Assembly: GCA_032622095.1 (NCBI GenBank)
Contig: CP136068.1
Span: 128,845,989 to 128,909,988, forward strand
DNA length: 64,000 bases
Origin: Siphonodentalium dalli
Taxonomy: Eukaryota; Mollusca; Scaphopoda; Gadilida; Siphonodentaliidae
Direction: 5' to 3'
The translations under genes and the position numbers were made by a program. Shown in pieces: positions 1 to 10,215 of the stretch. Position 1 is the first letter of the stretch. The number at the start of each line of letters is the position of its first letter. Under the pieces are notes generated by a model. It was not told where the DNA came from, did not search any database, and saw only the letters and a program-made list of their open reading frames with translations.

Positions 1-35
1 GAAAAAATAACTTAAATTTTTTTTATTTTGAGACT

Positions 36-118
36 ATAGATACTTTCCCAGAAGATGAGGCTTAAGCATAATTAGGTCCCAAGAGGGTGGATTTGGTGAT
101 GCTAGCCCGCTGTTTATT
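36..118 (-). repeat. fragment of repeat family G1
   Basis: This stretch resembles the family G1 unit seen better preserved at 17.6 kb and 30.6 kb: a segment with GAAGATGAGG, then an AGGTCCC..AGAGGGTG-like motif and a GATGCTAGCCCGCTG motif. Only one arm is present. It probably continues to the left of the window. Confidence 0.55.
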
Positions 119-706
119 CATTGAAATAAGTCCACTATATGTCTTTAATAATGAAAATAAGAACAAAGTCAATCTATTTTGTCATCTACTTGTTTATAAT
201 AGTTATTATACAGGAAGAGTTGTCATATGCTCAAGTGCCATGTGTTTGTTTTGTAGTTATCTGAAGACATTGGTACTTGACTGCTATGCATATACAACAA
301 ATGAATTGCTTCATGCAATAAGGTATGGTTATATTATAGAGGTTTCGCAAAACTCACAGATAGAGTTGCAACTACGTTTTGGGTACTATGTCATCAAAAT
401 AAGCACAGAATCTATTAAACTTTATTTGTTATATCTTAATGTCACACATAATAGGGTATCAATTTCCTCTCTTTATACCAAAAACTTTATTTTAAAGTTA
501 CAGACACTCAGTCAATTAGTTTTGTTGTATAATACAGGCATGATGCCACATCACTTCTCAAGCATCGGGCAGCTATCTTCTATTGGTCGATTGAATAGAA
601 GATTATTGTACACATTGTGCTTAATCTGGTAGATTGTGCACAGTAAAAATATCACTGCATGATTATTCATGAATTGCCATATTCAGTAATCCTATTCATA
701 TTTTTT
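119..706. other. no feature seen
   Basis: AT-rich sequence. It holds an open frame of 181 codons (87-632) that starts inside a repeat fragment and shows no recognisable domain or splice context. I regard it as chance. Confidence 0.5.
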
Positions 707-956
707 CTCTCACTCATTGTCCAACCTTAAATTTTCTCACCCAGTCGGCATTGTCCCACCTTAATGTTCTCACTCAGCCGGCATTGTCCCATATTAATGT
801 TCTCACTCAGTTGCCATTGACCCACCTTAATGTTCTCACTCAATGGGCATTGTCCCACCTAATATTCTCACTCAGTCGGCATTGTCCCACCTAATATTCT
901 CACTCAGTCGGCATTGTCCCACCTTAATGTTCTCACACAGTTGCCATTTTCCCACC
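707..956. repeat. minisatellite, ~33-bp unit, 7-8 copies
   Basis: Tandem units of about 32-33 bp. Each has a TCTCACTCAG part, then GGCATTGTCCCACC, then TTAATGT. Copies differ by a few substitutions and one- or two-base deletions. The array is cut at 957-960 by a TTAA-type insertion and resumes at 1184-1200, so it once had at least one more unit. Confidence 0.9.
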
Positions 957-960
957 TTAA

Positions 961-1183
961 CCCTTTCATGACGGGAGCTGCACTGGTGCAGCATTAAAGA
1001 TTGTGTACCTGTGCATTCCCATAGGAAGCCTCTCATATATGGCTTACAATGTCAAGGTAAATATTGTTACGTCAGAGCATTCTCTTACATATGCGAGGCT
1101 CCCTATAGGAGACTCACATATATAAGAGAATGCATTGGCACAGGGTTTTCGCAAAATTTCAGCAAGCTCAAGTCTTGGAAGGG
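961..1183 (+). mobile_element. family T1 MITE in a TTAA target
   Basis: A non-autonomous element of 223 bp. It starts CCCTTTCATGACGGGAGCTG and ends in the near-complement (TCTTGGAAGGG), with TTAA at 957-960 and 1184-1187. The interior is itself foldback, with repeated TTATATATGCGAG / CTCGCATATATAA arms. The flanking minisatellite unit reads CCCACC-TTAA-TGTTCTCACTCA once the element and one TTAA are removed, which proves the insertion and its target. The TTAA target is known for piggyBac and Kolobok superfamilies; assignment between them is open. Confidence 0.88.
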
Positions 1184-1187
1184 TTAA

Positions 1188-1984
1188 TGTTCTCACTCAT
1201 TTATACAGCTGGTCCAATTTTAGGTTACACACAAACTTGTCACATCTGAGCCTGAAATCAAGTAACTTTATCACAGATGCTGGTCTCGCCCCACTCATAT
1301 GTAAGTATTAAAGATTACTCTAGTCTCCCAAATAAATGTGCATGTAGTCCTGCATGTTTAGTAATTCCATTGAAAATTTCCACTGTGCACATAGCTTATT
1401 TGGGTCTGCATGTTTAATTTATTTGCTTCCTCCGCCGGAGACTTGAGCATGTTTTGTTAACAAAATTCATGATGATGTGTTTCTTATTTGTCTTTTGATG
1501 TCAGCTGTGCATGATCACACTCCATTTGCATGACTGCTATTGATACACCACTGGATTCTTTTTCTAACTCCATATAAGATGTCACATTTTTTATGTTTTG
1601 ACAACTGTGCAGACGAGGGACACCCGAACAGACATAACAATAACCATCTCGTAGACTAGATAGGATGTGCCATTGTGGAAATACCTCTGCATGTTTATGC
1701 ACATGCAGGGCAATTTTCTATCCCATAATTCCTAGTAGGTATGAAATGAGTGCAGTCGGTAGCTCCATAGTTGCAGACACAAATTTTATTTTAAATCCTT
1801 TGCAATCTTTCTAACCACTTAAAAGATTCTTATTGTATCGAAAATTCAACTAATTATACATGCATCTGCACATATATATATACTTGGTCCTGCCATATTT
1901 TTCCCATGTGAAAAGTATTCAGTGGGATCTTGAACTGCACTTCCATGCATGTTTTATTTGAGACTGCATGTTTCTTTGGAATAC
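1188..1984. other. no gene seen
   Basis: The rest of a minisatellite unit (to about 1200) is followed by ordinary AT-rich sequence. I see no LRR-like exon, tRNA or clear repeat. Confidence 0.45.
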
Positions 1985-2402
1985 TAGAGTATTAGGCCTG
2001 TAACGATTCATCGCGATTTCGATGCATCGCGATTAGTCATTCACGATTCTATACGCGATTCATTTGACTGTAATTTCGATACAGTTCCGCTATTATCATG
2101 CAGTTACCATACAAAGTCAATCGGGTCCCCTCGTTCGTTTCCGTAAGCTGTGAATGCTTACGAAGTGTTGTCGGAAGTAAATCTGTAAATTTCGTTTGTT
2201 TCCGTGAGCTCGCACTTTGACCTTTGACACAAACGTTGGCGGAAGTGAAATGACTGACCTCCGTAACCTAGCCACAGACTGTAAGCCATGCTCTGATTGG
2301 TTTAATTTGATGAACTGCTGTGATTTCAACCAATCAAATACTAGTATATTGGATACATGTATATCGTCTGCGGCAAAACAACAACACGTGGGCCGTGGAA
2401 AG

Positions 2403-2633
2403 ATGTCTGCTCAAAGCTTAAAACTTGTCAATCCGCCAGCGGCCTACAGGTCGAAAGTCTGGCAGTATTTCGGTTTTGGGACGTACACCGTTGAAGAGGA
2501 TGGATGCATTAAGACAGACAGAACTAAAACGATATCCAAATTATGTTCGACGGCAACCTCTTACATAAGTTTCAAGACTGGTGTTACGACCAACATGTCG
2601 CACCATTTGAAACGACATAATTCTAGACTATAG
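2403..2633 (+). pseudogene. BED zinc finger remnant of hAT transposase
   Basis: The frame from ATG 2403 gives 76 residues. The core has SKVWQYFGF near residue 18, then KLC and later TTNMSHHLKRH. This is the BED-finger pattern of ZBED/hAT proteins, which bind the element's ends. The usual Cx2C pair is reduced to SxxC, so zinc binding is probably lost. The frame stops right after the finger, and no DDE or hAT dimerisation domain follows within the element. A domesticated ZBED fragment is unlikely given the intact TIRs around it. Confidence 0.75.
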
Positions 2634-2842
2634 ACTTGACGAACTCAACCCCAGCGAGCCCATCTAGCGTTCCCAAATCATCAGGTCAGCTGCGTCTCCA
2701 AGATGTGTATTCTAAATTGGCTAAGACTGAGTTGTGACTATTAAATGTCACATTGTTGTGTTGATTTACTGTTGATTAAAATATAAAATGAATTTAAAAA
2801 ATAAGACTTGAATCACTGTTGCATGAGTTTCGGATTGTAAAT

Positions 2843-3031
2843 TAGCTTTTCTGACAATATACTCAGATATAACTATGAGCATAATAAAAAGTAGTGTATA
2901 AGAGCCCAGCTGCCCAGCGACATTTCGTCATGTGCCATTATTAGGCATATAGTTTAATGGTGCATGGCGAACTGTCGCTGGGTGCACTACTTGTCAATAG
3001 TTATATCTGAGTAATTTGTCAGAAAAGCTCA
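2843..3031. repeat. inverted repeat inside the hAT element
   Basis: Two arms of about 40 bp (TAGCTTTTCTGACA.. and ..TGTCAGAAAAGCTCA, both including ACTCAGATATAACTAT) are separated by about 110 bp. A smaller hairpin around CCCAGCGACA / TGTCGCTGGG lies between them. This may be a nested MITE or a structural part of the hAT element; I see no target duplication. Confidence 0.75.
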
Positions 3032-3246
3032 TTTTCAGTCAGAAACTCCAGCAACTGACTGCCAACTGTGAAATGATATACTGTTCACTAAAATTAGTAT
3101 AGTTCATTTTTCTACGATAACATCTGAGAGTTGTGCAAATTTGGAGTGTTGAACTTGAATAACTATTTACTTGTGGGATAAAATTTTGCGTATCGCGATA
3201 CGTATCGTATCGTGACCAAGCGTATCGTTACAGGCCTATAGAGTAT

Positions 3247-3450
3247 GTATTATCTTTAACCCTTTCAGTGCCAAGTCCGATTTACTTTAAATCCTTTGCA
3301 ATCTTTCTAACCACTTAAATTCAAATCACACATACAATTTTGAATCGGATCAAATTGAATTGATTCGCAGAGCCTTACTGAGCTGTTAATCGATGATTCA
3401 TGTATCTACAGTAAACAACTTGAGGTTGTGCTTGATGACGTAATCAAGGC

Positions 3451-3483
<33 letters not shown>

Positions 3484-3930
3484 ACCCCCCCCCCCCGCCA
3501 GACATGTTATTTGTTACGTGTAACTAACAACTAAGAAATATATTTCCCGCGTTAATTTTTCGACTTTATAAGGTTCCCAGTCAAACTTTAAAAAAGTTCC
3601 AAGGTTTTGTACTGGTGGAATATGATCTCTACGGGCGTTAGCCAGAGTAGAGATTCATGGCATGATCTAGTCAGTCTACATGATTTCTGTTGATTCATAT
3701 TAATCCGATCCATTATTTACTGAGAGTATAATCAAATCATGTTCTTGGATATTTAAATGATAGTTTGTTGGATTGGATATGTTCTATGTTCTAAATCTGT
3801 GCACCCGTCAGCGGCTGATGATGCATGCTGGTGAATATAACACTGAATTTGCTAGTTATCGACCAATCAGAATGCATGATTTAGCGACAAATTTTGAAGT
3901 TCATTTGCAATTGAATATTATTTTTTTCAG
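3247..3930. other. intergenic or intronic, with poly-C tract and shared repeat
   Basis: Contains an almost pure C run at 3452-3496 with one A at 3484. A segment at 3615-3690 (ATCTCTACGGGCGTTAGCC) recurs at 37668-37725, and in reverse at 55440-55510. No exon was recognised upstream of the first LRR exon. Confidence 0.6.
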
Positions 3931-4005
3931 CTTTGAAGAAGTTGCGGACTTTGAGTCTTAGTTCTTGCCATCAGATAACAGACAAAGCGATCACAACTAT
4001 TAAAG
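3931..4005 (+). CDS. LRR protein, exon A (first visible)
   Basis: 75 nt, acceptor TTTTTTTCAG at 3930, donor GTGAGA at 4006, phase 1 in and out. It encodes residues 1-25 of the visible protein. The core LRTLSLSSCHQITDKAI fits the cysteine-type LRR (LxxLxLxxCxxITDxAI) of RNI/AMN1/FBXL proteins, which form curved solenoids that bind other proteins. One repeat per exon in phase 1 is a common LRR gene design. The open phase at its 5' side means earlier exons exist; none was found in 1-3930. Confidence 0.85.
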
Positions 4006-4235
4006 GTGAGAATTGTTACTTACACATTCAGGGTCGGCGCTGGTCCAAAATTTACTTTTACAATGAGTCTTATATTTCGATAATAACTTTTTGAACAACT
4101 TTTGTTACGTTCATGAACTCGCTGGATTTTTCTTTCATTCTGTCATGCAGTGACATGATCTGGAAGCAGTTTTAATTATTAGTAGGTCTCACCTCTCATT
4201 AATCACAAAACAATTATAAAACCAAGTATGATTAA
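4006..4235. other. start of intron A-B
   Basis: Ordinary intron sequence that ends at the TTAA (4232-4235) used by the next element. Confidence 0.6.
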
Positions 4236-4749
4236 AGATATGGACGGCGTTGGCGGTGGGTATGCTGTTAAAATATTCACCTACGTCAAAAACCGCCATA
4301 AACAGAAATAATAGTAAAATATAGACAGACCTTGTTCTTATACCAATCAGAAATATGGCATAAACAGTATGTAATTGTCAAATGTTTTTCCTTTGTTATG
4401 TAAACAAAAGCAAAAAACGTTACAGAACCTGGTTTTTGTTTAGATCCGGATATGGTAAACATAAAGAGCGTTATTTGTTACTGTTTTCCTGATATGGAAA
4501 TAATAAAGATCGTTTATATCATTTGTGTGTGATTAACCAATAGATTTGCGCTGTGTTATGTAAATAGAAGCAAAACTTCTGTAACACGAGTTGGTTCTTG
4601 TTTACGTACACCATCGTATGTCTTGACGACAATATACTATTTATGCAATGATTATGTTTGGCATATATGAACAAAACTATATATTTTTTAATATTCCTTC
4701 TGTTGATGGCGTTTTGAACAAATATGAATAACGAACGCCACACATGCCT
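4236..4749 (+). mobile_element. TTAA-target element, AGG-ended (family with 50.7 kb copy)
   Basis: 514 bp between TTAA 4232-4235 and TTAA 4750-4753. Ends AGATATGGACGG and CATGCCT are loosely inverted. The body matches 50738-51227 over most of its length: both carry AAAAACCGC, ACAGTATGT, GTTATGTAAACAAA, TAAACATAAAGAGCGTT and ATTTGTGTGTGATTA in the same order. No coding capacity is visible. Confidence 0.72.
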
Positions 4750-4753
4750 TTAA

Positions 4754-5175
4754 GGTATTTTCAATCCAAGCTCACGTTTCGCATACCTACCGTAACTCAA
4801 CACATCATTCTGATGCGAATTCTTGATACTGCGTTTTTGGATTTGTGGAACATGATTTCCGGCAGATATTTCTGATCACATTCTTCGGACAGCTTTAGTG
4901 CTATTTTTAGAACATAAATATTGTGAAAACATACAGAGCGTACCAAGAGGGAGCACTCTTATCTTGATAGCACCCTGAATCCAGGAAAATTTAATTTCAG
5001 CTAGGAGATTTCTCCATGAATTATATCAGAAATAAATCGCTTTATTATGCCTTTACAGACAGTATTTATACCCAATCTTCAGTTTTATCTGTATTTTATT
5101 CTCAAAAAGCTAGTTGTAGTCTTGACATCGTGTTTTGTGAAAATGATATAGTTGTAATTGCGAGATACATTGTGT
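4754..5175. other. intron A-B, no feature seen
   Basis: About 420 bp with no recognised repeat or exon. Confidence 0.5.
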
Positions 5176-5179
5176 TTAA

Positions 5180-5395
5180 CCCTTTAATGTCGGGAGCTGC
5201 CTGGTGCATTAAAGACCCTGTACTAGTGCATTCTCTTATATATGCGAGTCTCCCATAGGGAGCCTCGCATAATAAGAGAATGAACTGGCTTACAAGATCG
5301 AGGTAACTATTGTTAGGCCAATGGATTTTCTTGCCCTATGGGCGACTCGCATATATAATAGAATTCGCAAACTTTCAGGAAGCTGCAGTAAATCA
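5180..5395 (+). mobile_element. family T1 MITE, right end decayed
   Basis: Begins CCCTTTAATGTCGGGAGCTG after TTAA 5176-5179 and follows the T1 body (TATATGCGAG / GGAGCCTCGCAT foldback). The right terminus stops at about AGCTGCAGT with no AAGGGTTAA. Its remnant ends about 30 bp before the acceptor of exon B. Confidence 0.8.
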
Positions 5396-5426
5396 TGATA
5401 AATCTTTACACTGCGGCTATTTTTAG

Positions 5427-5576
5427 AGCTTCGGAGTCTGAGCCACTTGAATCTGGAGGGCACGAAGGTATCCGATGCTGGGATAGAGATGTTAATGAGC
5501 TGTCAACCACAGTGTCTACAAGTGTTAAATCTCAACAAAACTCATGCGTCTCATGCAGTGTTATCACACCTCAAAG
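5427..5576 (+). CDS. LRR protein, exon B
   Basis: 150 nt, acceptor GGCTATTTTTAG at 5426, donor GTAAAT at 5577, phase 1 to 1. It encodes residues 26-75, about two repeats: LRSLSHLNLEGTKVSDAGIE and LQVLNLNKTHAS. The first is a textbook LxxLxxLxLxxTxxxDxGI unit; the second is shorter and less regular. It joins exon A and exon C in frame without a stop. The 30 bp upstream contain the end of a MITE, so the branch point may lie in transposon-derived DNA. Confidence 0.88.
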
Positions 5577-5640
5577 GTAAATAAGGGTTGGGGGGACCTC
5601 ACCTGAAAAACATTTCTGTCTATCAAAGATTTTCAATTAA

Positions 5641-5713
5641 CACGTTGACTGTCGACACCCATCCAATTTAATGCAAACAGTACAAGATAGCTCATAGTCG
5701 GCAGTCAACATGT
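5641..5713. mobile_element. 73-bp miniature TTAA foldback
   Basis: TTAA at 5637-5640 and 5714-5717 enclose a 73-bp palindrome-like sequence, CACGTTGACTGTCGACA at the left and CGGCAGTCAACATGT at the right. A second copy of similar length lies at 37511-37579. It is too short to be more than a pair of termini. Confidence 0.75.
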
Positions 5714-5717
5714 TTAA

Positions 5718-6529
5718 AGGACACAAGTTGGCCCAACTGTAAAACATGTAGAAAAATCATCGTAAGCGACAACTGTAAAACATGTAGAAAAATCTTTGTA
5801 GAAGAATTTACCTACAAAATGAGATTGCAAAAACCTTCCTGTAAACATGTGTTCGGACTAAATTTTCTAATAATTAGCAAATTTATTATTCGTTCACAAA
5901 AATGATTATCCATTCAGCAAATAAAAGTGGTGATATGGTAACTGAATCAAAACATTTATTATCGCTTCTAAAGAAATGACATATTTTGCAGCAAATAATT
6001 AAAAGTTTCCTACTGTAAGGTGCCTAATAATAGTGATGGCCGAATAATAGTGATGGCCGAATAATAGTGTTGTGTGAGATTATGGTTTCAACAATGATTG
6101 GTCCATGAAAATTGCTGATACAACAATAGGTTATAATCAGGTAAAGGCCTAATCAACTGGAGACAGACCAGAAAGGGTGTCAAAACAATAGAATTATAAC
6201 AAAGTGTTGGTGTGTATTGTATCGGTGTGGAATGTGAACAATCAATACTAACTTAATCTGGGAACATGCTGTGCCATTTTGATAGTTAAATTATGGACAG
6301 CTTATGCACGTGATTTATTTCTAAAAAGTCATTCTGTGTTTTTTTATTTTATTTTACATACACATGGGACCGCCGCGAAGAAAAACGAACAATGTTTTAG
6401 CCATATAAGCGGCTGTGCATGCATGCCAGGAGACATCTGTGCCAGCCATGAGACATCTGTGCTGGCCAGAGTGGCATTAAATCAAATGGTAGGTGTGTAA
6501 ATGGCTTTGAATGACGGGGAATGTCACAG
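5718..6529. other. intron B-C with short tandem repeat
   Basis: A 17-bp unit (CGAATAATAGTGATGGC) is repeated about 2.5 times at 6026-6070. A doubled GTAAAACATGTAGAAAAATC lies at 5740-5791. The rest shows nothing I can name. Confidence 0.6.
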
Positions 6530-6980
6530 GCCTCAAAATATGGTGCTGGACATTTGCAGAATGGGGTCCGCAGAGTGTGAATTTAGTGATGCTACCCTTC
6601 ACAGTGGACTAGCATCACTAAATTCACCCTCTGTGAACCACATTCTGCTTAGGCCTCATCTTCTCTGGAAAGTATGTTTATTGTGAAATTAGTTTTTTTA
6701 GTTTCTTTAGAAACTTCTTTAGAAAGATTCTTTTTATTTTTTAGTATAGTTTCTCTATATCTCAAAATTGGCAGACAACACAATGCATGATTGAGGTGCC
6801 CATTGTGTGCGCATCATCATCTTAAATCTGTGCCTAGGTCTCCCACAGCTGATGAGGACTGCAGAATGAGGTCCCCCAGAGGATGAAGTTGGTGATGCTA
6901 GCCTGCTGTACAGGGTAGCGTCACTAGATTCACCTCTGGGGACCTCATTCTGCAAATGTCCAGCATCATATTCCATGGAC
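6530..6980. repeat. family G1 hairpin repeat
   Basis: Two facing hairpins. One is at 6535-6620 (GGACATTTGCAGAATGGGGT .. TGAATTTAGTGATGCTACCC and its complement). The other, at 6860-6970, is built on GAGGTCCCCCAGAGGATGAA. A linker carries CTCATCTTCTCTGGAAAGTAT and the CCCATTGTGTGCGCATC-type segment. Same order as at 17.3, 38.4 and 62.3 kb. No target duplication was identified. Confidence 0.8.
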
Positions 6981-7045
6981 CGTCAGCAGAACATATGGAT
7001 TATTGTCGTTGATTGTCAGTAACATGGTGTGACATTTTGTTTTAG

Positions 7046-7086
7046 GGCTTTCAAATCTACGCTCCTTACAGATGGAGGGAACAGGG
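7046..7086 (+). CDS. LRR protein, exon C (41-nt half repeat)
   Basis: Acceptor TTTTGTTTTAG at 7045, donor GTAAGT at 7087, phase 1 in and phase 0 out. It encodes LSNLRSLQMEGTG (residues 76-89), the beta-strand half of one LRR; the helical half is at the start of exon D (LCSLTGIEHL). The in-frame join to exon D supports the short exon. Confidence 0.85.
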
Positions 7087-7545
7087 GTAAGTATCAACAT
7101 GGTGAAGAAAAATATAATACTCATATTTTGCTAAAGGTTGACACATGTACTGATGGCGTCGCGAGCAATGTATGCATCATGAGCGATGGGACTTGTTCTA
7201 TTAATAAAAAATGGTTTTCCATTATATTCTTATATGCTCTTTACTGAGTCAGGAAGCTGTGATATATATATACTGATGTGCGGTGAAAAACTATGGGAGA
7301 AATTTGTTCTCTCCCAATTTTCTGCTTGAAGTGAGAAATTTCTATCTCTTGTGGCAACTTCTAGGGTAGAGAAATTCCATAGATTTTACTTGTCACCATT
7401 TCAAAACAGTGTTAGTCTATAACTGAGCTGATCGGGTTCAAAAGATAATGGGTACAGAGGCATTGCTATCTGTTAAGTTCTGTTTTAGAATGGAGTTAAT
7501 AATCATTCATTATATAATAAGTGAATTTCAACCACTATGATCACT
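7087..7545. other. intron C-D, no feature seen
   Basis: Short intron stretch with a TATATATA run near 7262-7270 and no exon or repeat I recognise. Confidence 0.5.
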
Positions 7546-7549
7546 TTAA

Positions 7550-8031
7550 CCCTTTCATTACTGAATGCTCTTTGACAAGTAGTTCCCGTAACCCTTTCAT
7601 GATGGGAGCTGCACTAGTGTAGCATTAAAGATCCTGTGCCAGTGCATTCTCTTATATATGTGAATCTCCCATAGGGGGCCTCTCATATATAAGAGAATTC
7701 ACCGGCTTACATGGTCAAGATAACTATTGTTAGGCCAATGCATTCTCTTATATGGGAGACTCGCATATATGAGTGAGACTGCATTGGCACAGGCTTTTTC
7801 GCAAAATTTGAGGAAGCTCCAGTCATGGAAGGGTTAATCAGAAAATGTTCAGATAGTAAGTTCAACAAACGACCATATCTAAACATTTCCCATTAAAGTA
7901 TATGAATTCTTCTGCACCTCTATTGTCTTTTTGTTTGTCTGTCATCTACTTATGCTTCTTGAACACCCCTCCACATAATAGAACATTCCATTCTATAACT
8001 GGGTGGGAGAATCCATTTAGTACAGAAAGGG
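7550..8031 (+). mobile_element. TTAA element related to T1, with a T1 copy nested inside
   Basis: Termini CCCTTTCATTACTGAATG and CATTTAGTACAGAAAGGG are inverted repeats with few mismatches, between TTAA 7546-7549 and TTAA 8032-8035. Without the nested copy the element is about 240 bp. One-sided remnants of the same end lie near 37803 and 57333. Its right end is about 21 bp before the acceptor of exon D. Confidence 0.82.
7592..7833 (+). mobile_element. family T1 MITE nested in 7550-8031
   Basis: Starts CCCTTTCATGATGGGAGCTG and ends TCATGGAAGGG, with GTAA (a mutated TTAA, 7588-7591) at the left and TTAA 7834-7837 at the right. The interior has the family's TATATGTGAATC / TCTCATATATAAG foldbacks. 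Confidence 0.87.
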
Positions 8032-8056
8032 TTAAGCAACCTCTCAACCTTTTCAG

Positions 8057-8231
8057 CTGTGCAGTCTGACAGGAATCGAGCATCTGACAACATTAGAACA
8101 CTTGAACATCGCGAGGACACAGATCGTCACGGACTCGCTGCTGTGTATGTCATCACATCAGTCAATAACGTCGCTCAATATCGCTGAGATCGAAAAAGTT
8201 GAAGGTGACATTGCCTTGCAGTATATTTCAG
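8057..8231 (+). CDS. LRR protein, exon D
   Basis: 175 nt, acceptor CTCTCAACCTTTTCAG at 8056, donor GTAATT at 8232, phase 0 in and phase 1 out. It encodes residues 90-147 with repeats LTTLEHLNIARTQIVTDSLL and SITSLNIAEI, then an acidic VEGD turn and ALQYIS. This is the largest internal exon and spans more than two repeats. The polypyrimidine tract is intact although a transposon ends 21 bp upstream. Confidence 0.9.
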
Positions 8232-8702
8232 GTAATTGTTGTTCCCCTGATGTTTATAAATGACACAAGTGTGTGAGCTGGTTATCACATGAGTTTGTTG
8301 TGATGTGATGGTACATCAAGGACTAGTCATTCTATTTGTATCTTGCATTACAACAAATGAGTGTGATAAATTGTTACTCAGTTCACGCCTCCCTGTCGTT
8401 CTATGTTTATTGCACACCAACAGACTGTAGATTGCAGCATTTTAAAATTGATGTTATCCTACTGAACAAATCAGTCATTTGGATAGTCCAAGTTTTCTCC
8501 GATGTGAACCAGCTAATGAAATTGATTGGGATAATGCTGTTTTACTTCGAAGGCGTGTATATATGTCTTTCTATATCGGGGTTTAGTATTGTTCACCCGC
8601 TCATCTAAAATCTCCAGTAACTGTAATAAATGTCACAATTGTGACAGAAAACCGGTTTATTCCATTGAGAAAATATTATACTTGTTCTGAACTCCACAAG
8701 AT
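8232..8702. other. intron D-E, no feature seen
   Basis: A 90-codon open frame (8336-8608) runs here, but it has no domain and no splice signals. I leave it unannotated. Confidence 0.5.
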
Positions 8703-9560
8703 TTGTAATGCTCTAATTAATAGACCCCTTAACCACAGCAGAATTATGGGTAACTTTTCAGGATATAGTTGGAAATATGGCTTGTTGCCATTCATCGGAA
8801 AGCTCTCGAGGAGAGCTTTCTGATGAGTGGCAACAAGCCATATTTCCGACTAAATCCTGAAAAGTTACCCATAATTATGCTGTGGTTAAAGGGGTACTGT
8901 ACCCCAATTTCAATAAATTCCCAGTGACAATAGCGACCTAATATGAATATTATATTATAAAATAACTAATTTGAGTCGACGATGTCTACTGAAAACGTTC
9001 CGGTTAACAGGCTATCGTAAAAGTAAAATTGAATTATTTAATATAAATTCATTTATGGCTGGAGTCATAAAATGGAGAATTATGTCATTACGAGTTATCG
9101 TTCTTGAAATCGCATATGTTGCGTGTCTTTTATCGACGGCCATTCGCGAACATTATTGAGTTGCAAACAAAACATGTTACCTGCAAAAGAAGGCCCGTTA
9201 TAACCGATTCGGGAAAAAAGGAGAAAGAAACAAGAGTCACAAAGCGTCAGGTATTTTATAGGGTGTGAGATTGTTCGATGGAAGAGATTGAATGCATCAA
9301 TCGAAGCTGTGAGCAATGAACTTCCGGTTCTTCCTGCGACCGGCGTCTTCTCCGGTGAAGGTCAAAAACATGGCGCGTAGTTTGAAATCGTAATATTTTT
9401 GTTTCCAAAATCAATATTTTCTTCGCTAAATTAGGTTTATACGAAACTCATATAACACGAACACAATCTAACTTGAAAGTTATTTCAATTGGAGTAAATA
9501 AAAAAATCGCCTATCTTAGTGTACAGTACCCCTTTAAGTCGATTAATTAGAGCATTACTG
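8703..9560. mobile_element. family P1 MITE (copy 1), split by a later insertion
   Basis: Family P1 is a near-perfect palindrome of about 210 bp with CAGTAATGCCCTAA-type ends in a TA target; the arms contain ACCACAGCAGAATTATGGG and CGGAAATATGGCTTGTTGCC. Here the left end reads GTAATGCTCTAA and the right end AGAGCATTACTG. The right arm is broken at 8886-8889 by a 644-bp element and resumes at 9538. A TA target with this terminal pattern is typical of Tc1/mariner-derived MITEs. Confidence 0.9.
8890..9533. mobile_element. 644-bp TTAA element inserted in P1 copy 1
   Basis: Termini AGGGGTACTGTACCCC and GTGTACAGTACCCCT between TTAA 8886-8889 and TTAA 9534-9537. Removing the element and one TTAA restores the P1 arm (TGTGGTTAAGTCGATTAATT), so insertion order and exact target are certain. 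No open frame of interest; superfamily piggyBac or Kolobok by target only. Confidence 0.92.
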
Positions 9561-10215
9561 TATGTCAACCGAATATAATAAATTGTATCACATTGTTTAC
9601 ATAAATACAAACTGTGATTTGAATGTAAACAAACCGGGCTTACTCGCAATTACAGGGCATTTTCTATGCGCAATTTAAGATGAAAGTTAGATTGTAGTCC
9701 TCATTATGACAGAAAGATGTCACTCTTTCTGATGTATATATCTTGATGTATTGATTTGTAGGGTTAAATCCCACCACTGGATCTGGGCGTAAGGTCTGCT
9801 ATAGAAAGATATATTCCTGGGAACTTGGACGTAAAACAGCATTATCCCAATGGATTTCACTAGCTGGTTTATGTCGAAGAATACTTGGGACTATCATTTA
9901 GATAGAGTATACTTCATAATAGTGAATACCTTTCCAAGGATAAAAATAAAGCCATGGGCATGCATTAAAAACTGTTTTATCAAGGCTGGGGGGCTCATTT
10001 GGTAAGGTGCATAGTACATTAGGCCAGCAACATAAGCTCTCCAGCGATGATGAAGCTGGTTAATCCCAATAAGCGCGGATTACTGATTATTGTACTCTGT
10101 AACATGTTTACAAAATAAGCACATTGATAAGCACGTAACATAACTTTTAACATCTGAACAGGACACATGCATGGCACGATATGAGGGGTTTATAAGAGGT
10201 TACGATTTGTATACA
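9561..10215. other. intron D-E, no feature seen
   Basis: No repeat or exon recognised. Confidence 0.5.

Larger units (their letters stand above)
1993..3238 (+). mobile_element. hAT transposon, internally deleted
   Basis: Terminal inverted repeats (TIRs) of 15 bp, TAGGCCTGTAACGAT at the left and its exact complement at the right, flanked by a perfect 8-bp duplication TAGAGTAT (1985-1992 and 3239-3246). The subterminal zones are rich in ATCGCGAT and CGTATCG. An 8-bp duplication and TA..G-type ends are diagnostic of the hAT superfamily. At 1246 bp it is too short for a hAT transposase and keeps only a BED-finger reading frame, so it is non-autonomous. Confidence 0.93.

Noticed and set aside
87-632. 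181-codon open frame
   Set aside because: Starts within a repeat fragment, low-complexity Leu/Tyr/Ser-rich translation, no domain and no splice context.
715-956. Possible CRISPR-like array (33-bp units)
   Set aside because: No unique spacers between units; a simple tandem minisatellite in a eukaryotic context.
7430-7445. GGTTCAAAA motif as a tRNA T-arm
   Set aside because: No acceptor stem, anticodon arm or A box at the right spacing.
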